DNA of 61,915 bases from Mycobacterium sp. Root265 (GCF_001428895.1 NZ_LMJA01000001.1:516599-578513), one strand, 5' to 3'. Positions 24,897 through 33,552 are shown, counted from the first letter of the stretch. The notes: generated from the letters alone by a model not told the origin. A program made the numbers and translations.

Positions 24897-25879
24897 GCGG
24901 CGCGATCCTTTTCGATCACCCCGGCGAGCCGAACGTGTTGCAGTGGCAAGAGGTCGAAGCCTTGTCACCCCGACCGCACGAGGTGGTGATCCGCGTCGCG
25001 GCGGCAGGGGTCAACAACGCCGACCTGCTGCAGCGGCGCGGGCACTATCCCGTGCCGTCCTGGGCACCGCGCCCGCTGGGGCTGGAGTGCGCCGGCACCA
25101 TCACCGCGGTCGGAGCAGATGTCACGGCCTGGTCGACCGGCGATGAGGTCTGTGCGCTGCTCGACGGGGGCGGATATGCCGATGAGGTCGCCGTGCCTGC
25201 TGCGCAGGTGATGCCGATCCCGCACGGCCTCACCATGATCGAAGCGGCCGCGATACCGGAGGTCGCCGCCACGGTCTACTCCAACCTCGCCATGATCGCC
25301 GGCCTCGGCAAGGGGCAGAACGTGCTGATTCACGGCGCAGGCGGCGGTATCGGCACCTTCGCGATCCAGTGGGCCGCCGCGATCGGCGCCCACGTCATCA
25401 CCACCGCGGGCAGCGACGCCAAGGTGCAGGCCGGACTTCGCCTGGGGGCCCACGCAGCGATCAACTACCGCGACCAGGACTTCGTCGCCGCCACCCTAGA
25501 AGCCACCGGCGGACGCGGCGTCGACAGCATCCTGGACGTGGTCGGTGCGGACTACTTTTCCCGCAACCTCGAATGCCTGGCACCCGATGGCCATCTGGTG
25601 ATCATCGGCGGCGCCACCGGCCCCACACACTTGGATATCGGCTACCTGATGTCCAAACGCGCCAGCGTGTCCGCGACCATGCTGCGGGCGCGCCCGCTGC
25701 ATCAGAAGGCCGACATCATCGCCGGCGTGACCCGCGACGTGCTTCCCCTGTTCGCATCCGGTGCCGTTCGCGTCGTGGTCGACACCGTCGTGCCCCTGCC
25801 CGAAGCCGCACGCGCGCACGAACTCATGGAGTCCAAGCGCACCGTTGGCAAAGTGATCCTGGACAATCGGCCGCACTGA
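24893..25879 (+). CDS. NAD(P)H quinone oxidoreductase (PIG3/zeta-crystallin type MDR)
   Basis: The 328-residue protein is a zinc-independent medium-chain dehydrogenase of the PIG3 group. It has AGVNNADLLQRRGHYP, PLGLECAGTITAVG, the cofactor loop GAGGGIGTFAIQWA and INYRDQDF before ATGGRGVDSILDVVGADY. The full length and intact nucleotide-binding motif suggest an active NADPH-dependent quinone or enone reductase. It is translationally coupled to the SRPBCC-like gene. Confidence 0.87.
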   Translation: MSGAILFDHPGEPNVLQWQEVEALSPRPHEVVIRVAAAGVNNADLLQRRGHYPVPSWAPRPLGLECAGTITAVGADVTAWSTGDEVCALLDGGGYADEVAVPAAQVMPIPHGLTMIEAAAIPEVAATVYSNLAMIAGLGKGQNVLIHGAGGGIGTFAIQWAAAIGAHVITTAGSDAKVQAGLRLGAHAAINYRDQDFVAATLEATGGRGVDSILDVVGADYFSRNLECLAPDGHLVIIGGATGPTHLDIGYLMSKRASVSATMLRARPLHQKADIIAGVTRDVLPLFASGAVRVVVDTVVPLPEAARAHELMESKRTVGKVILDNRPH

Positions 25880-25885
25880 CCTGGA

Positions 25886-26761
25886 TCAGAAGAGCTCGGG
25901 CGTCACCGGCGGCACGTCGTCGAGGAACGCAGTCACCATCGGCACCAGCACAACGGCCTGCCCGGACAGTCCGATGTGGGACGTGGCGGGCAGGACCACC
26001 AGGCGCGCCTGCGGAACGCCCTGCAAGACACCGGTCTTCGCCGCATCGTGGTCGGCTCCCCCGCGCAGCCTGAACATTGCCAGCGCGTGTTCGAGGGTCA
26101 CCGAGTCCGCGTCGCCGACGATGACCATCGTCTTCGCGGAGATCGCGTGCATCTGCTCCTCGCTGATCTGCTGATCGTCGATGTTGAGTGCTTTCATCTT
26201 TTCCAGGTAGGCATCGAAGGCCCCCGGGGCGGGCGTGTGTGCGGTGAACGCGGCCGCCACGGGTGTGCCCGCGAAGTCGGCGGCGGTCATGGCCGAGATG
26301 GATTCGGCCACCGACGGATGCCAGCCGTCGCGATGAAACGTCGCCGACATCGCCACCAGCTTGCTCACCAGGGACGGGTGCCGGATGGCGAGCTGCAGCG
26401 CCGCACCGCCGCCCTGGGAGTAGCCCATCACGTCCGCACACGGCACCCCGAGGGCACGCAACAACTCGGCGGCGTCGTCCCCGAATTGCTCATAGGACAT
26501 GGCTCGAGCGGTGTCCGGGGTGCGGCCATGCCCCTGCTGGTCGAACGTGATGACGGCGCGGTCACGCGCGAAGCCGTCCACCCAGGCCGGCATCGAATCG
26601 GCGGCCATGAAGGCCCCCGGGATGAGCAGCAGCGGAGTGCCCGGCGCCGCGAGGTCGCCGTGTATCTCGAAGTACAGATCCAGGCCGTTGATCGGTAGAT
26701 GACCGCTGCGTGAAGGCTTCTTTCCCATAGCGGATGGACCATCCGGGCGGCGGGAACTCAT
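25886..26761 (-). CDS. Alpha/beta hydrolase
   Basis: The 291-residue cytoplasmic hydrolase has LLIPGAFMAADSM (oxyanion strand), FDQQGHGRTPD, the nucleophile elbow VMGYSQGGGAALQLA, a catalytic Asp in VIVGDADSVTLEHA and a His in LPATSHIGL. The substrate is unknown; the fold is that of epoxide-hydrolase/haloperoxidase-like esterases. A second start at ATG 26728 (MGKKPSR) is possible. It converges with the quinone oxidoreductase gene. Confidence 0.83.
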   Translation of the reverse strand: MSSRRPDGPSAMGKKPSRSGHLPINGLDLYFEIHGDLAAPGTPLLLIPGAFMAADSMPAWVDGFARDRAVITFDQQGHGRTPDTARAMSYEQFGDDAAELLRALGVPCADVMGYSQGGGAALQLAIRHPSLVSKLVAMSATFHRDGWHPSVAESISAMTAADFAGTPVAAAFTAHTPAPGAFDAYLEKMKALNIDDQQISEEQMHAISAKTMVIVGDADSVTLEHALAMFRLRGGADHDAAKTGVLQGVPQARLVVLPATSHIGLSGQAVVLVPMVTAFLDDVPPVTPELF

Positions 26762-26872
26762 CGTGGCCCCGAAGTCCCTGCTTAATCAGCACGCAAAGCG
26801 GGTAACACATCGGGGTCGTTCCCGCACGGCAGTGTTCGCACTGCAGCCGAACTAGCAGAATCGAGTCTCAAC

Positions 26873-27337
26873 ATGACCGTTCAGATCGTCCGTCGTTTAC
26901 CTCTCGCGGCCGCCGTGGCCGGCGCCGTGCTCGCCGGCGGGCTGACCGCCTGCAGTTCCGACAGTGGAACCTCGACCGAGACGTCGACAACGTCAACAAC
27001 GGAGTCCACGGTGACGACCACGCCGTCCACGGGTGCCGCCACCACCACGCTCGCGCCATCGTCTCCGGCACCCGCGCCGGGTGCTGATGCCGGGCCGGGT
27101 GGCGCGACGGCAAGTGTTCCCGGCGCCAGTGCCGGGGCGGGCCCGGGCGGAGCCACCGCGGGCGTTCCGGGAGCCGGCGCAGGCGCGGGACCCGGTGGGG
27201 CGACCGCCGGTGTGCCGGGAGCCGGCGCAGGCGCAGGACCCGGTGGGGCGACCGCCGGCGTTCCGGGAGCAGGCGCGGGAGCCGGTCCCGACGGTGCCGG
27301 CGCGTGTGTCGGGTCGGTCTGCGTCGGAACGCCGTAA
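26873..27337 (+). CDS. Repeat-containing low-complexity lipoprotein
   Basis: The 154-residue product has a lipoprotein signal (LAGGLTAC, Cys27), then a Ser/Thr-rich linker (residues 28-64). It is followed by a Gly/Ala/Pro repeat region in which GAGAGAGPGGATAGVP (16 residues) recurs at about residues 84-99, 100-115 and 116-131, with degenerate copies on both sides. The C-terminus has two cysteines (ACVGSVCVG). It is probably anchored outside the membrane and may be glycosylated in the Thr-rich part (inference). A strong terminator follows. Confidence 0.72.
   Translation: MTVQIVRRLPLAAAVAGAVLAGGLTACSSDSGTSTETSTTSTTESTVTTTPSTGAATTTLAPSSPAPAPGADAGPGGATASVPGASAGAGPGGATAGVPGAGAGAGPGGATAGVPGAGAGAGPGGATAGVPGAGAGAGPDGAGACVGSVCVGTP
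27122..27292 (+). repeat. In-gene tandem repeat, 48-base unit
   Basis: Three near-identical 48-base units encode the 16-residue Gly/Ala/Pro repeat, followed by a partial fourth unit. The last two full units differ at only a few bases, which suggests recent duplication or ongoing copy-number change. Confidence 0.7.
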
Positions 27338-27350
27338 TAGACGCACCAAA

Positions 27351-27380
27351 CAGGGGCGGGATCTTCGGATCCCGCCCCTG
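27351..27380. terminator. Bidirectional terminator hairpin
   Basis: CAGGGGCGGGATC-TTCG-GATCCCGCCCCTG is a perfect 13-base-pair stem with a TTCG tetraloop. It sits between the stops of the convergent lipoprotein and katG genes and can serve both. No long T tract follows, as is common in mycobacteria. Confidence 0.82.
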
Positions 27381-27397
27381 TCAGTGTGTGCGGCAGA

Positions 27398-29635
27398 TCA
27401 GTCCAGATCGAAGCGGTCGTTGTGCATGACCTTGACCCACGCTGCGACGAAGTCCTCGACGAACTTGCCCTTGTTGTCGTCCTGCGCGTAGACCTCGGCC
27501 AGCGCGCGAAGCACCGAATTCGAGCCGAAAACCAGATCGTTGGCCGTGGCCGTCCACTTCACCTCACCGGTTCCGCGGTCGTAGCCGGTGTAGACGTTCT
27601 CGGCTGACTCCGATCCCTTCCAATCCGTGCCCATATCAAGCAGATTGACGAAGAAATCGTTGGTCAGCGCGCCGGGCCGGTCGGTGAACACCCCGTGCTT
27701 GGTGCCGCCGTGATTGGCGCCGATCGCACGTAGCCCGCCTACCAGCACCGTCATCTCCGGTGCCGTGAGATCGAGGAAGTACGCCTTGTCGACCAGAAGC
27801 TGTTCCAGCGCGGTCTTCTCGCCGGGCCGCACGTAGTTGCGGAATCCGTCGGCCTGAGTCTCCAGCACTGCGAAAGACTCCACGTCGGTGTTCTCCTGGG
27901 TGGCGTCGGTGCGCCCCGGCACGAAATGCACCGTGACGTCATAACCCCCGTCCTTGGCCGCTTTCTCGATCGCGGCGGAACCTGCCAGCACGATCAGATC
28001 GGCCAGTGAGACCTTCTTGCCACCGCCGGCAGCGTTGAAGTCCTGCTGGATCTTCTCCAGCACGGGCAGCACCTTGTCCAGTTCCGAGGGCTCGTTGGCT
28101 TCCCAGTTGCGTTGCGGTTCCAGACGGATCCGCGCACCGTTGGCGCCACCGCGCTTGTCGGTGCCCCGGAAACTGGACGCCGACGCCCACGCGGTCTTCA
28201 CCAATTGCGGCACCGACAGCCCGGATTCGAGGACCTTGCCCTTCAGTGCCGTGATATCGGCCTCGTCGACGAGCGGGTGGTCCACCGCGGGCACGGGATC
28301 CTGCCAGAGTTGCGGCTCGGCGACCCACGGGCCCAGGTAGCGGCTCACCGGTCCCATGTCGCGGTGCAGCAGCTTGTACCAGGCCTTGGCGAACGCCGCG
28401 TTCATCTCCTCGGGGTGGTCCAGCCAGCGCCGGGTGATCTGCCCGTAGATCGGATCGACCCGCATCGACACGTCGGTGACCAGCATGGTGGGTTTGCGTG
28501 GCGGGCCGCCGAACGGATCCGGGATGGTGGCCGCAGCGTCCTTGGCCTCGAACTGCCAGGCCCCGCCCGGGCTCTTGGTCAGTTCCCATTCGTTGCCGTA
28601 GAGGATCTCCAGATAACCGTTGCTCCACTGCGTCGGCGTACCGGTCCACACCACCTCCAGGCCACTGGTGATGGTGTCCCCGGCATTGCCGGTGCCGAAC
28701 GGGCATTTCCAGCCCAGGCCCTGCTGTTCGATCGGCGCACCTTCGGGCTCGGGGCCCACATCGTCGGCGCTGGCGCCGTGGGTCTTACCGAGCGTGTGAC
28801 CGCCGACGATGAGCGCGGCGGTCTCCTCGTCGTTCATCGCCATCCGGCCGAATGTCTCGCGGATATCGTGCGCGGCGGCCAGCGGGTCCGGTTTACCCTC
28901 GGGCCCTTCGGGATTGACGTAGATCAGCCCCATGGTGGTGGCGCCGAACGGCTCGGCCAGAGTGCGGTCACTGTCGTTGGTGCCGTCATAGCGCTTGTCG
29001 GTGCCCAGCCAGGTGTCCTCCTGGCCGAAGAGAATCTCCTCGGGCTCCCAGATGTCTTCCCGGCCGAACGCGAATCCGAATGTTTCGAAGCCCGCGGACT
29101 CCAGAGCGACATTTCCTGCGTAGACGATCAGGTCTGCCCAGGACAGCTTGTTGCCGTACTTGCGCTTGATCGGCCACAGCAACCGTCGTGCCTTGTCGAG
29201 GTTGGCGTTGTCCGGCCAGCTGTTGAGCGGTGCGAATCGCTGAGAACCCTGCCCGCCACCACCGCGGCCGTCGTAGATCCGGTAAGTGCCGGCGGCGTGC
29301 CAACTCATCCGGATGAACAGGCCGGCGTAGCTGCCGTAATCCGCGGGCCACCAGTCCTGCGATGAGGTCATCAGCGCGAGCATGTCGGCCTTGAGGGCCT
29401 CGGTGTCGAGCTTCTTGAACTCGTCGCTGTACGTGAAGCCCTCGCCCAACGGGTTGCCCTTGGCCGGCTGCCGGTGCAACACCGACACATCGACCTGTTC
29501 GGGCCACCAGTCCTTGTTGGTCAGGGGCGCATGCGCCTTAGGAGTGGGCGAGTCGATGGCCGGGTTCTCGGATTCACTCTTGCTGTGGGTCTTGGTGTCG
29601 GAATGCGGGGGCCGGGCATCGGAAGTGTCGGTCAT
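27398..29635 (-). CDS. katG: Catalase-peroxidase KatG
   Basis: The 745-residue protein is a full-length bifunctional haem catalase-peroxidase. It has the distal site [11 protein letters not shown] (Arg, Trp, His), the Tyr of [10 protein letters not shown] and the Met of GRMAMNDEE that form the Trp-Tyr-Met adduct with that Trp, and the proximal haem ligand in [12 protein letters not shown]. The residue equivalent to M. tuberculosis Ser315 is Ser (ITSGLEVVW). It detoxifies peroxide and would activate isoniazid-type prodrugs. ATG 29635 follows AAAGGTGAG. It lies 45 bases after furA and is co-regulated with it. Confidence 0.96.
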   Translation of the reverse strand: MTDTSDARPPHSDTKTHSKSESENPAIDSPTPKAHAPLTNKDWWPEQVDVSVLHRQPAKGNPLGEGFTYSDEFKKLDTEALKADMLALMTSSQDWWPADYGSYAGLFIRMSWHAAGTYRIYDGRGGGGQGSQRFAPLNSWPDNANLDKARRLLWPIKRKYGNKLSWADLIVYAGNVALESAGFETFGFAFGREDIWEPEEILFGQEDTWLGTDKRYDGTNDSDRTLAEPFGATTMGLIYVNPEGPEGKPDPLAAAHDIRETFGRMAMNDEETAALIVGGHTLGKTHGASADDVGPEPEGAPIEQQGLGWKCPFGTGNAGDTITSGLEVVWTGTPTQWSNGYLEILYGNEWELTKSPGGAWQFEAKDAAATIPDPFGGPPRKPTMLVTDVSMRVDPIYGQITRRWLDHPEEMNAAFAKAWYKLLHRDMGPVSRYLGPWVAEPQLWQDPVPAVDHPLVDEADITALKGKVLESGLSVPQLVKTAWASASSFRGTDKRGGANGARIRLEPQRNWEANEPSELDKVLPVLEKIQQDFNAAGGGKKVSLADLIVLAGSAAIEKAAKDGGYDVTVHFVPGRTDATQENTDVESFAVLETQADGFRNYVRPGEKTALEQLLVDKAYFLDLTAPEMTVLVGGLRAIGANHGGTKHGVFTDRPGALTNDFFVNLLDMGTDWKGSESAENVYTGYDRGTGEVKWTATANDLVFGSNSVLRALAEVYAQDDNKGKFVEDFVAAWVKVMHNDRFDLD

Positions 29636-29680
29636 CTTCTCACCTTTCATCGGTTTCGTGCGGGCTGCACAACGGTTCGA

Positions 29681-30127
29681 TCAGGAAGTCGGTTCAGTCA
29701 GGTGTCGGGCTTTCACACAGTCGGGGCACAGCCCCCAGTAGATGACCTCGGCCTCGTCGATATCGAAACCGAGGTCATCGGATGCGGTCAGGCATGGGGC
29801 CTCGCCGACGGCGCAATCGACGTCGGCGATGACGCCGCAGGACCGGCACACCACGTGGTGGTGGTTGTCGCCGACGCGGGATTCATAGCGAGCGGTGGCC
29901 CCCGCAGGCTGGATGCGGCGAGCCAAACCGACCGCGGTCAGCGCGTTCAGGACGTCGTACACGGTCTGGCGGGAGATATCGGGCAGTTGGCGGCGGGCGG
30001 CGACGAAAATCGTTTCGGTATCGGCGTGTGGGTTCATCTCGACGGCATCCATGACCACCAGCCGCGGCCGGGTGACGCGGAGCCCAGCCGCCCGCAGCAT
30101 GGTTGTGCTCCCTCGGACATCAGCCAT
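29681..30127 (-). CDS. furA: Fur-family regulator FurA
   Basis: The 148-residue repressor matches mycobacterial FurA: LRVTRPRLVVMDAVEMNPHADTETIF, the winged-helix DISRQTVYDVLNAL, the metal motif VGDNHHHVVCRSCGVIADVDC, and C-terminal YWGLCPDC with a second CxxC. FurA represses furA-katG and responds to oxidative stress and metal. ATG 30127 gives the family length and sits 7 bases after a -10 element, so translation is probably leaderless; a TTG 36 bases upstream is unlikely. Confidence 0.94.
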   Translation of the reverse strand: MADVRGSTTMLRAAGLRVTRPRLVVMDAVEMNPHADTETIFVAARRQLPDISRQTVYDVLNALTAVGLARRIQPAGATARYESRVGDNHHHVVCRSCGVIADVDCAVGEAPCLTASDDLGFDIDEAEVIYWGLCPDCVKARHLTEPTS

Positions 30128-30134
30128 CTTTTCG

Positions 30135-30179
30135 AGTGTGGCGCGTTTCTTGGAGGCAATCAAGAATTTTATCGAATTC
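30135..30179 (-). promoter_or_regulatory. furA promoter (leaderless) with dyad operator
   Basis: On the minus strand, a -35 TTGATT (30158-30163) and a -10 CACACT (30135-30140) are separated by 17 bases, and only 7 bases lie between the -10 and the furA ATG. An AT-rich dyad, GAATT-N6-AATTC (30164-30179), abuts the -35 and is the probable FurA operator. FurA operators in this position, next to a leaderless start, are known in mycobacteria. Confidence 0.72.
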
Positions 30180-30284
30180 GTTGTCTGACAGTATGTTTGA
30201 TTGGCAGTGAATTATCCCGAATGCGCGTTCATCGGCACCGGTGCGCTGAGCGACCCGCGATCCGGCGGGTATAGCGTGTCCGGG

Positions 30285-31136
30285 ATGGGGTCATGGCGGG
30301 GCGGGCGGCTCAGTGATCAGCAGGCCGTCCTGCTGGAGCAGTGGTTACCCCACGCGCGTGTCCGCCGCGACATGAGCTGGAATCTGGTGGATACCGTTGT
30401 TCTCGACGCCGACACCAGGCGCGGGCGCGTCGTCGTCAAGGCGGCCGGCCCGCTGGATCACCACCTCGGCCGTGAGATCACCGCCTTCGAGGGTTACACC
30501 GAATGCCTGGCACTCAGCGGGCACGCCGCTCGTGTGCTGTTCCATGACCGGGCGGCGAAGGTTCTCGTGCTCACCTACCTGGAAGGCAACCTGGTGGAGG
30601 GATCGGAGGCCGAACTCGAGATCGACACCCACCTGAGGGCCGGACAGTTGGCGCGTACCTTTCACGGCCAGGGCGAACGGGTGGACCCGGACTGGGACAT
30701 CGCGGCGGTGGCAAAATCGCTCGTTTGGCTGGACAAGCCGCATCGCATCGAGGCGCAGACCTGTGCCGATCTGCGCGCCGTGCTGGCGGCACATCGGCCG
30801 GGGCCCGCCGTGGTGGTGCCCACCCACGGAGACTGGCAGCCGAGGAACTGGCTCATCGATGCGGGCACCGTCAAGGTCATCGACTTCGGGCGTTTTGCCT
30901 GGCGTCCCGCGAGCAGCGACTTCTGCCGGCTGGCGGCCCAACAATGGCGTCGAAACCCGCACCTCGAGCAGGCTTTCTTCGCCGGGTACGGCGGGGATCC
31001 CCGATCACCGGACCAATGGCGACTGTTCGCCGTGCATGAGGCCATCGGCACCGCGGTCTGGGCGTTCGAGGTCGGTGACGCGCCGTTCGAGCAGCAGGGG
31101 CACCGGATGATCCAAGAGGCGCTGGGGTTGTTCTGA
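30285..31136 (+). CDS. APH-type phosphotransferase family protein
   Basis: The 283-residue protein has the aminoglycoside/choline-kinase fold: a Lys in RGRVVVKAAG, catalytic loop VVPTHGDWQPRNWLI (HGDWxxxN) and the metal-binding VIDFGRF. The substrate is unknown; it could be an antibiotic, a sugar or another small molecule. ATG 30285 is preceded by TATAGC at 30270-30275 with a 9-base gap, which fits a leaderless transcript. Non-ATG starts further upstream are possible. It is divergent from furA. Confidence 0.78.
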   Translation: MGSWRGGRLSDQQAVLLEQWLPHARVRRDMSWNLVDTVVLDADTRRGRVVVKAAGPLDHHLGREITAFEGYTECLALSGHAARVLFHDRAAKVLVLTYLEGNLVEGSEAELEIDTHLRAGQLARTFHGQGERVDPDWDIAAVAKSLVWLDKPHRIEAQTCADLRAVLAAHRPGPAVVVPTHGDWQPRNWLIDAGTVKVIDFGRFAWRPASSDFCRLAAQQWRRNPHLEQAFFAGYGGDPRSPDQWRLFAVHEAIGTAVWAFEVGDAPFEQQGHRMIQEALGLF

Positions 31137-31163
31137 AAAATGTTCGCGGAGTTTGGACTTCGG

Positions 31164-31592
31164 TCAACGCAACGAGCTGAGGTTCTCCACGGAATTCCGC
31201 ACGTCGGAGGTGATCATCTTGGCGACGAGCGCCCCGACCGGACCGCTGAGAAGTCCGCCCGAGAGTTCCGCCACCAAATGGAAGGTCGACCCCGGCCGGT
31301 CGTCGGCCACCGTCATCGTCAGCGCGATGCGCACGCCACCGCGGCCTCTTCCCTGCAACTGGATCTGGCGCGGTTCGTCGTATTCGGTGACTTGCCAATG
31401 GATGGTGTTCCGAAAGCCCTTGACCTTGATCAATGACGACACCTGGGTGCCTTCTTCGATCACCGCGGGTGGCGGGCTACGCCAGCCGGCGAAGATGGTC
31501 AGCCACTCTTCGAACCGCTGCAGGTCGGAGGCCAACTTCCAGGCCTGGTCCGGCGTCAGGTCCGACGACACCGATACATCGACTTTCGCCAT
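31164..31592 (-). CDS. Rv0910-type SRPBCC protein (annotated toxin family), orphan
   Basis: The 142-residue protein strongly resembles the Rv0910 family: MAKVDVSVSSDLTPDQAW, then RFEEWLTIFAGWRSP, IKVKGFRNTIHWQVTEY, LQGRGRGGVRIALTM and a C-terminal KMITSDVRNSVENL helix. Rv0910 is described as the toxin of the Rv0909-Rv0910 pair. No small Rv0909-like antitoxin frame is seen within several hundred bases, so this copy is either an orphan or has another role as a START-fold lipid-binding protein. Confidence 0.78.
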   Translation of the reverse strand: MAKVDVSVSSDLTPDQAWKLASDLQRFEEWLTIFAGWRSPPPAVIEEGTQVSSLIKVKGFRNTIHWQVTEYDEPRQIQLQGRGRGGVRIALTMTVADDRPGSTFHLVAELSGGLLSGPVGALVAKMITSDVRNSVENLSSLR

Positions 31593-31703
31593 ACTCCTCA
31601 GCGCTTTCTGTCGTCCGGGCATTCGCTGTCGGGCTCCGTATTACCCACATCTGCTCGACGGACCACATCGATCGGAGACAGCCGTGATGAGATGGGTCAC
31701 AGA

Positions 31704-32456
31704 TCAGTGCCGCGCCGCCGCAAGTCCGTCGAGCAACAGGTTCGCGGTGTAGGTCAGTGCCGCCCTCGGGTCCGCGGACGCGTCCGCAGCCACGGAGGCA
31801 GCCGTTCCGACCCGCGCGGCCAACGGGAATTCCCGCCCGCGCATGGCGGCGGCCAACGCCGGCCCTACCTGCTGCCACCATTGGTTATCGTCGCGGTCAG
31901 TGGCCGCGCGGGCCCGCACGAGTCCGACCTGATTGCGCGCCATGGCAGTTGCGAGCCCGAGCAGGCCGGTCAGCGCATGGTCCATCTGCACATCGGTGAG
32001 CCCGATACCGTCGAACACCGCCAGTTCAGCCTCATACTTTGCGGTCATCCCCGGTCCGGGGACCGGTCGGTCCGCGGGAATCTCCAGCGTCCAGGGCTGG
32101 GCGACCGTTTCCTCGAAGTTCCGTTCGGCCACGAAAAGCGCAGCGGCGCGCCAGTCCGGGCGGGCCGCAGGCAGATCGTCCGGGTCATAGACGTCGGCGG
32201 CGAACGCGTCGAGCATCAACTCCAGCATTTCGGCCTTGCCGGGAACGTGGGAGTACAGACTCATCGGGGCCCCTCCGAGTTCCGCGGCGACCCTGCGCAT
32301 GGTGATCGCGTCGACACCGTCACGCCGGGCCACCTCGGTGCCGGCGCGCACGATTGCCCCGAGGGACAGGCCCGAGCGTCCAGCTGGGCGATCCTGGGAC
32401 CACAACAGCTGCAAGAGCCGGACCGGGTCGCTCACGTGCGCCTTCGCCTGCGGCAT
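31704..32456 (-). CDS. TetR-family regulator (TetR_C-type effector domain)
   Basis: The 250-residue regulator has the helix-turn-helix GVDAITMRRVAAELGGAPMSLYSHVPGKAEML, typical of the TetR/AcrR branch with the longer C-terminal domain (TetR class C). The unusual N-terminal extension (residues 1-35) includes SQDRPAGRSG. It is divergent from a DUF5701 gene, and the intergenic space carries a 25-base dyad, so this regulator probably controls itself and the neighbour. Confidence 0.86.
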   Translation of the reverse strand: MPQAKAHVSDPVRLLQLLWSQDRPAGRSGLSLGAIVRAGTEVARRDGVDAITMRRVAAELGGAPMSLYSHVPGKAEMLELMLDAFAADVYDPDDLPAARPDWRAAALFVAERNFEETVAQPWTLEIPADRPVPGPGMTAKYEAELAVFDGIGLTDVQMDHALTGLLGLATAMARNQVGLVRARAATDRDDNQWWQQVGPALAAAMRGREFPLAARVGTAASVAADASADPRAALTYTANLLLDGLAAARH

Positions 32457-32468
32457 CGATACCCCTTT

Positions 32469-32493
32469 CGTACGCTGTACCGTACAGTGTACG
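32469..32493. promoter_or_regulatory. 25-base dyad operator between tetR and DUF5701 gene
   Basis: CGTAC-g-CTGTAC-c-GTACAG-t-GTACG is a near-perfect dyad centred on C32481 with 12-base arms and one mismatch pair (32474/32488). It is 12 bases before the TetR start. The CTGTAC/GTACAG core is probably a TetR operator. Confidence 0.72.
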
Positions 32494-32535
32494 GGGCATG
32501 TTGCCTATGATCCCAACCATCCAGCTGGAGGGACA

Positions 32536-33153
32536 ATGCCCCTGACTGACCAGATCGACGCGCTGCTCGATGCCGGTATCGCCGAGGCCGCCGCGATCAC
32601 CGCGGACGAGCTGCGCGAGTATGCGGCCGCGCTGCCCGATGAACCGGGTGCCGTCATCGCCGTGCACCCGCGCCTTGCACCGGCGCGCGCACTCGCACCG
32701 CTCCTACGCCATCGGGACAAGCCGGGCTTCGTGGTGACCGACCTGACCGATCTCGCGGACTTCGAACCGATCACCGGTGTCGAGATACCGGACGCTCCGC
32801 TGTACCTGGTCCACGACATCGACCGGGGTGATGACATGCGCAACTGGAGCCCCGATGAGTCGCTACCGGCACTTGCCGAACGCCGACGCACCCCGCTGAC
32901 CATCGGCGAAGGGATCAGCTGGCTGCTGCAGGAGCCCAAACACCTTGAGGCGAATCACTGTTTCATGACGATCGCGTCGCGCAAGCGTGGCCGGCGCGGA
33001 CTCGATGCCAGGACACCGGCGATCTGGATCAGCGGCGGAACGGGGCGCGACGGGGTCGCGAATCGCGGCGCCCCCAAGGTGGGCTGGTGCTGGGCGGGCA
33101 ATCGGCACACCTGGCTGGGAATGGCGTCGGCGTCGCGGCGCAGCCCCCTCTGA
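32536..33153 (+). CDS. DUF5701-like protein
   Basis: The 205-residue protein resembles the DUF5701 family: DQIDALLDAGIAEAAAITADELREY at the start, EPGAVIAVHPRLAP, a central ADFEPITGVEIPDAPLYLV, and a C-terminal RRTPLTIGEGISWLLQEP followed by CFMTIASRKRGRR. Function is unknown. ATG 32536 follows TGGAGGGA at 32526-32533. The divergent TetR gene and the operator between them suggest inducible expression. Confidence 0.75.
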   Translation: MPLTDQIDALLDAGIAEAAAITADELREYAAALPDEPGAVIAVHPRLAPARALAPLLRHRDKPGFVVTDLTDLADFEPITGVEIPDAPLYLVHDIDRGDDMRNWSPDESLPALAERRRTPLTIGEGISWLLQEPKHLEANHCFMTIASRKRGRRGLDARTPAIWISGGTGRDGVANRGAPKVGWCWAGNRHTWLGMASASRRSPL

Positions 33154-33160
33154 GTCGGCT

Positions 33161-33487
33161 TCAACCCCGCGCATGCACCGACTCGACCGTGTACAGATGC
33201 GGATCGAAACTGGTCGCGATGGCCGCGCATCGGTCCATGTGCACCCGCGCTGCCGGGTCGGCGAGCATGGCCTGAAAGTGCTCGGCACTTTCCCACTGCG
33301 CGTAGTTGACGACGCGCGTTCCATCGGCACTGACGTGCAGGTTCGCCGATATGAACCCGGGCACGTACCGCATCGTCTGCTCGGTGACAGTTCGCAGGAG
33401 ATCTGTGAGTTCGCCGGCCCGGTCGGGGTCCACCACGAAGACGTTGATCAGCGTGGCGTACGGCGGATGCTGCTCGATGGTGGTCAT
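33161..33487 (-). CDS. Antibiotic biosynthesis monooxygenase (ABM)-domain protein
   Basis: The 108-residue protein has an ABM fold: ATLINVFVVDPDRAGELTDLL, VPGFISANLHVSADGTRVVNYAQW and ESAEHFQAMLADP. ABM proteins oxidise quinone-like aromatics or degrade haem. ATG 33487 follows AAGAAGGAG. It is divergent from a MarR gene, and a large inverted repeat between them suggests direct MarR control, as in MarR-quinone monooxygenase stress pairs. Confidence 0.82.
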   Translation of the reverse strand: MTTIEQHPPYATLINVFVVDPDRAGELTDLLRTVTEQTMRYVPGFISANLHVSADGTRVVNYAQWESAEHFQAMLADPAARVHMDRCAAIATSFDPHLYTVESVHARG

Positions 33488-33502
33488 CGGTCACTCCTTC
33501 TT

Positions 33503-33552
33503 TGACAGGAACCTTACATTCAAAATCGTACGCTCATGTAAGGTTCCTGTCA
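33503..33552. promoter_or_regulatory. 17-base inverted repeat between ABM and MarR genes
   Basis: TGACAGGAACCTTACAT (33503-33519) and its exact reverse complement (33536-33552) flank a 16-base AT-richer spacer. Each arm contains an internal AGG-N2-CCT dyad, so the element holds two copies of one MarR-type site, one near each gene. The right copy ends on the first base of the MarR start codon. Confidence 0.78.

Noticed and set aside
27122-27292. The repeat region as a CRISPR-like array
   Set aside because: The units are contiguous, in frame, without spacers and encode a Gly/Ala/Pro repeat.
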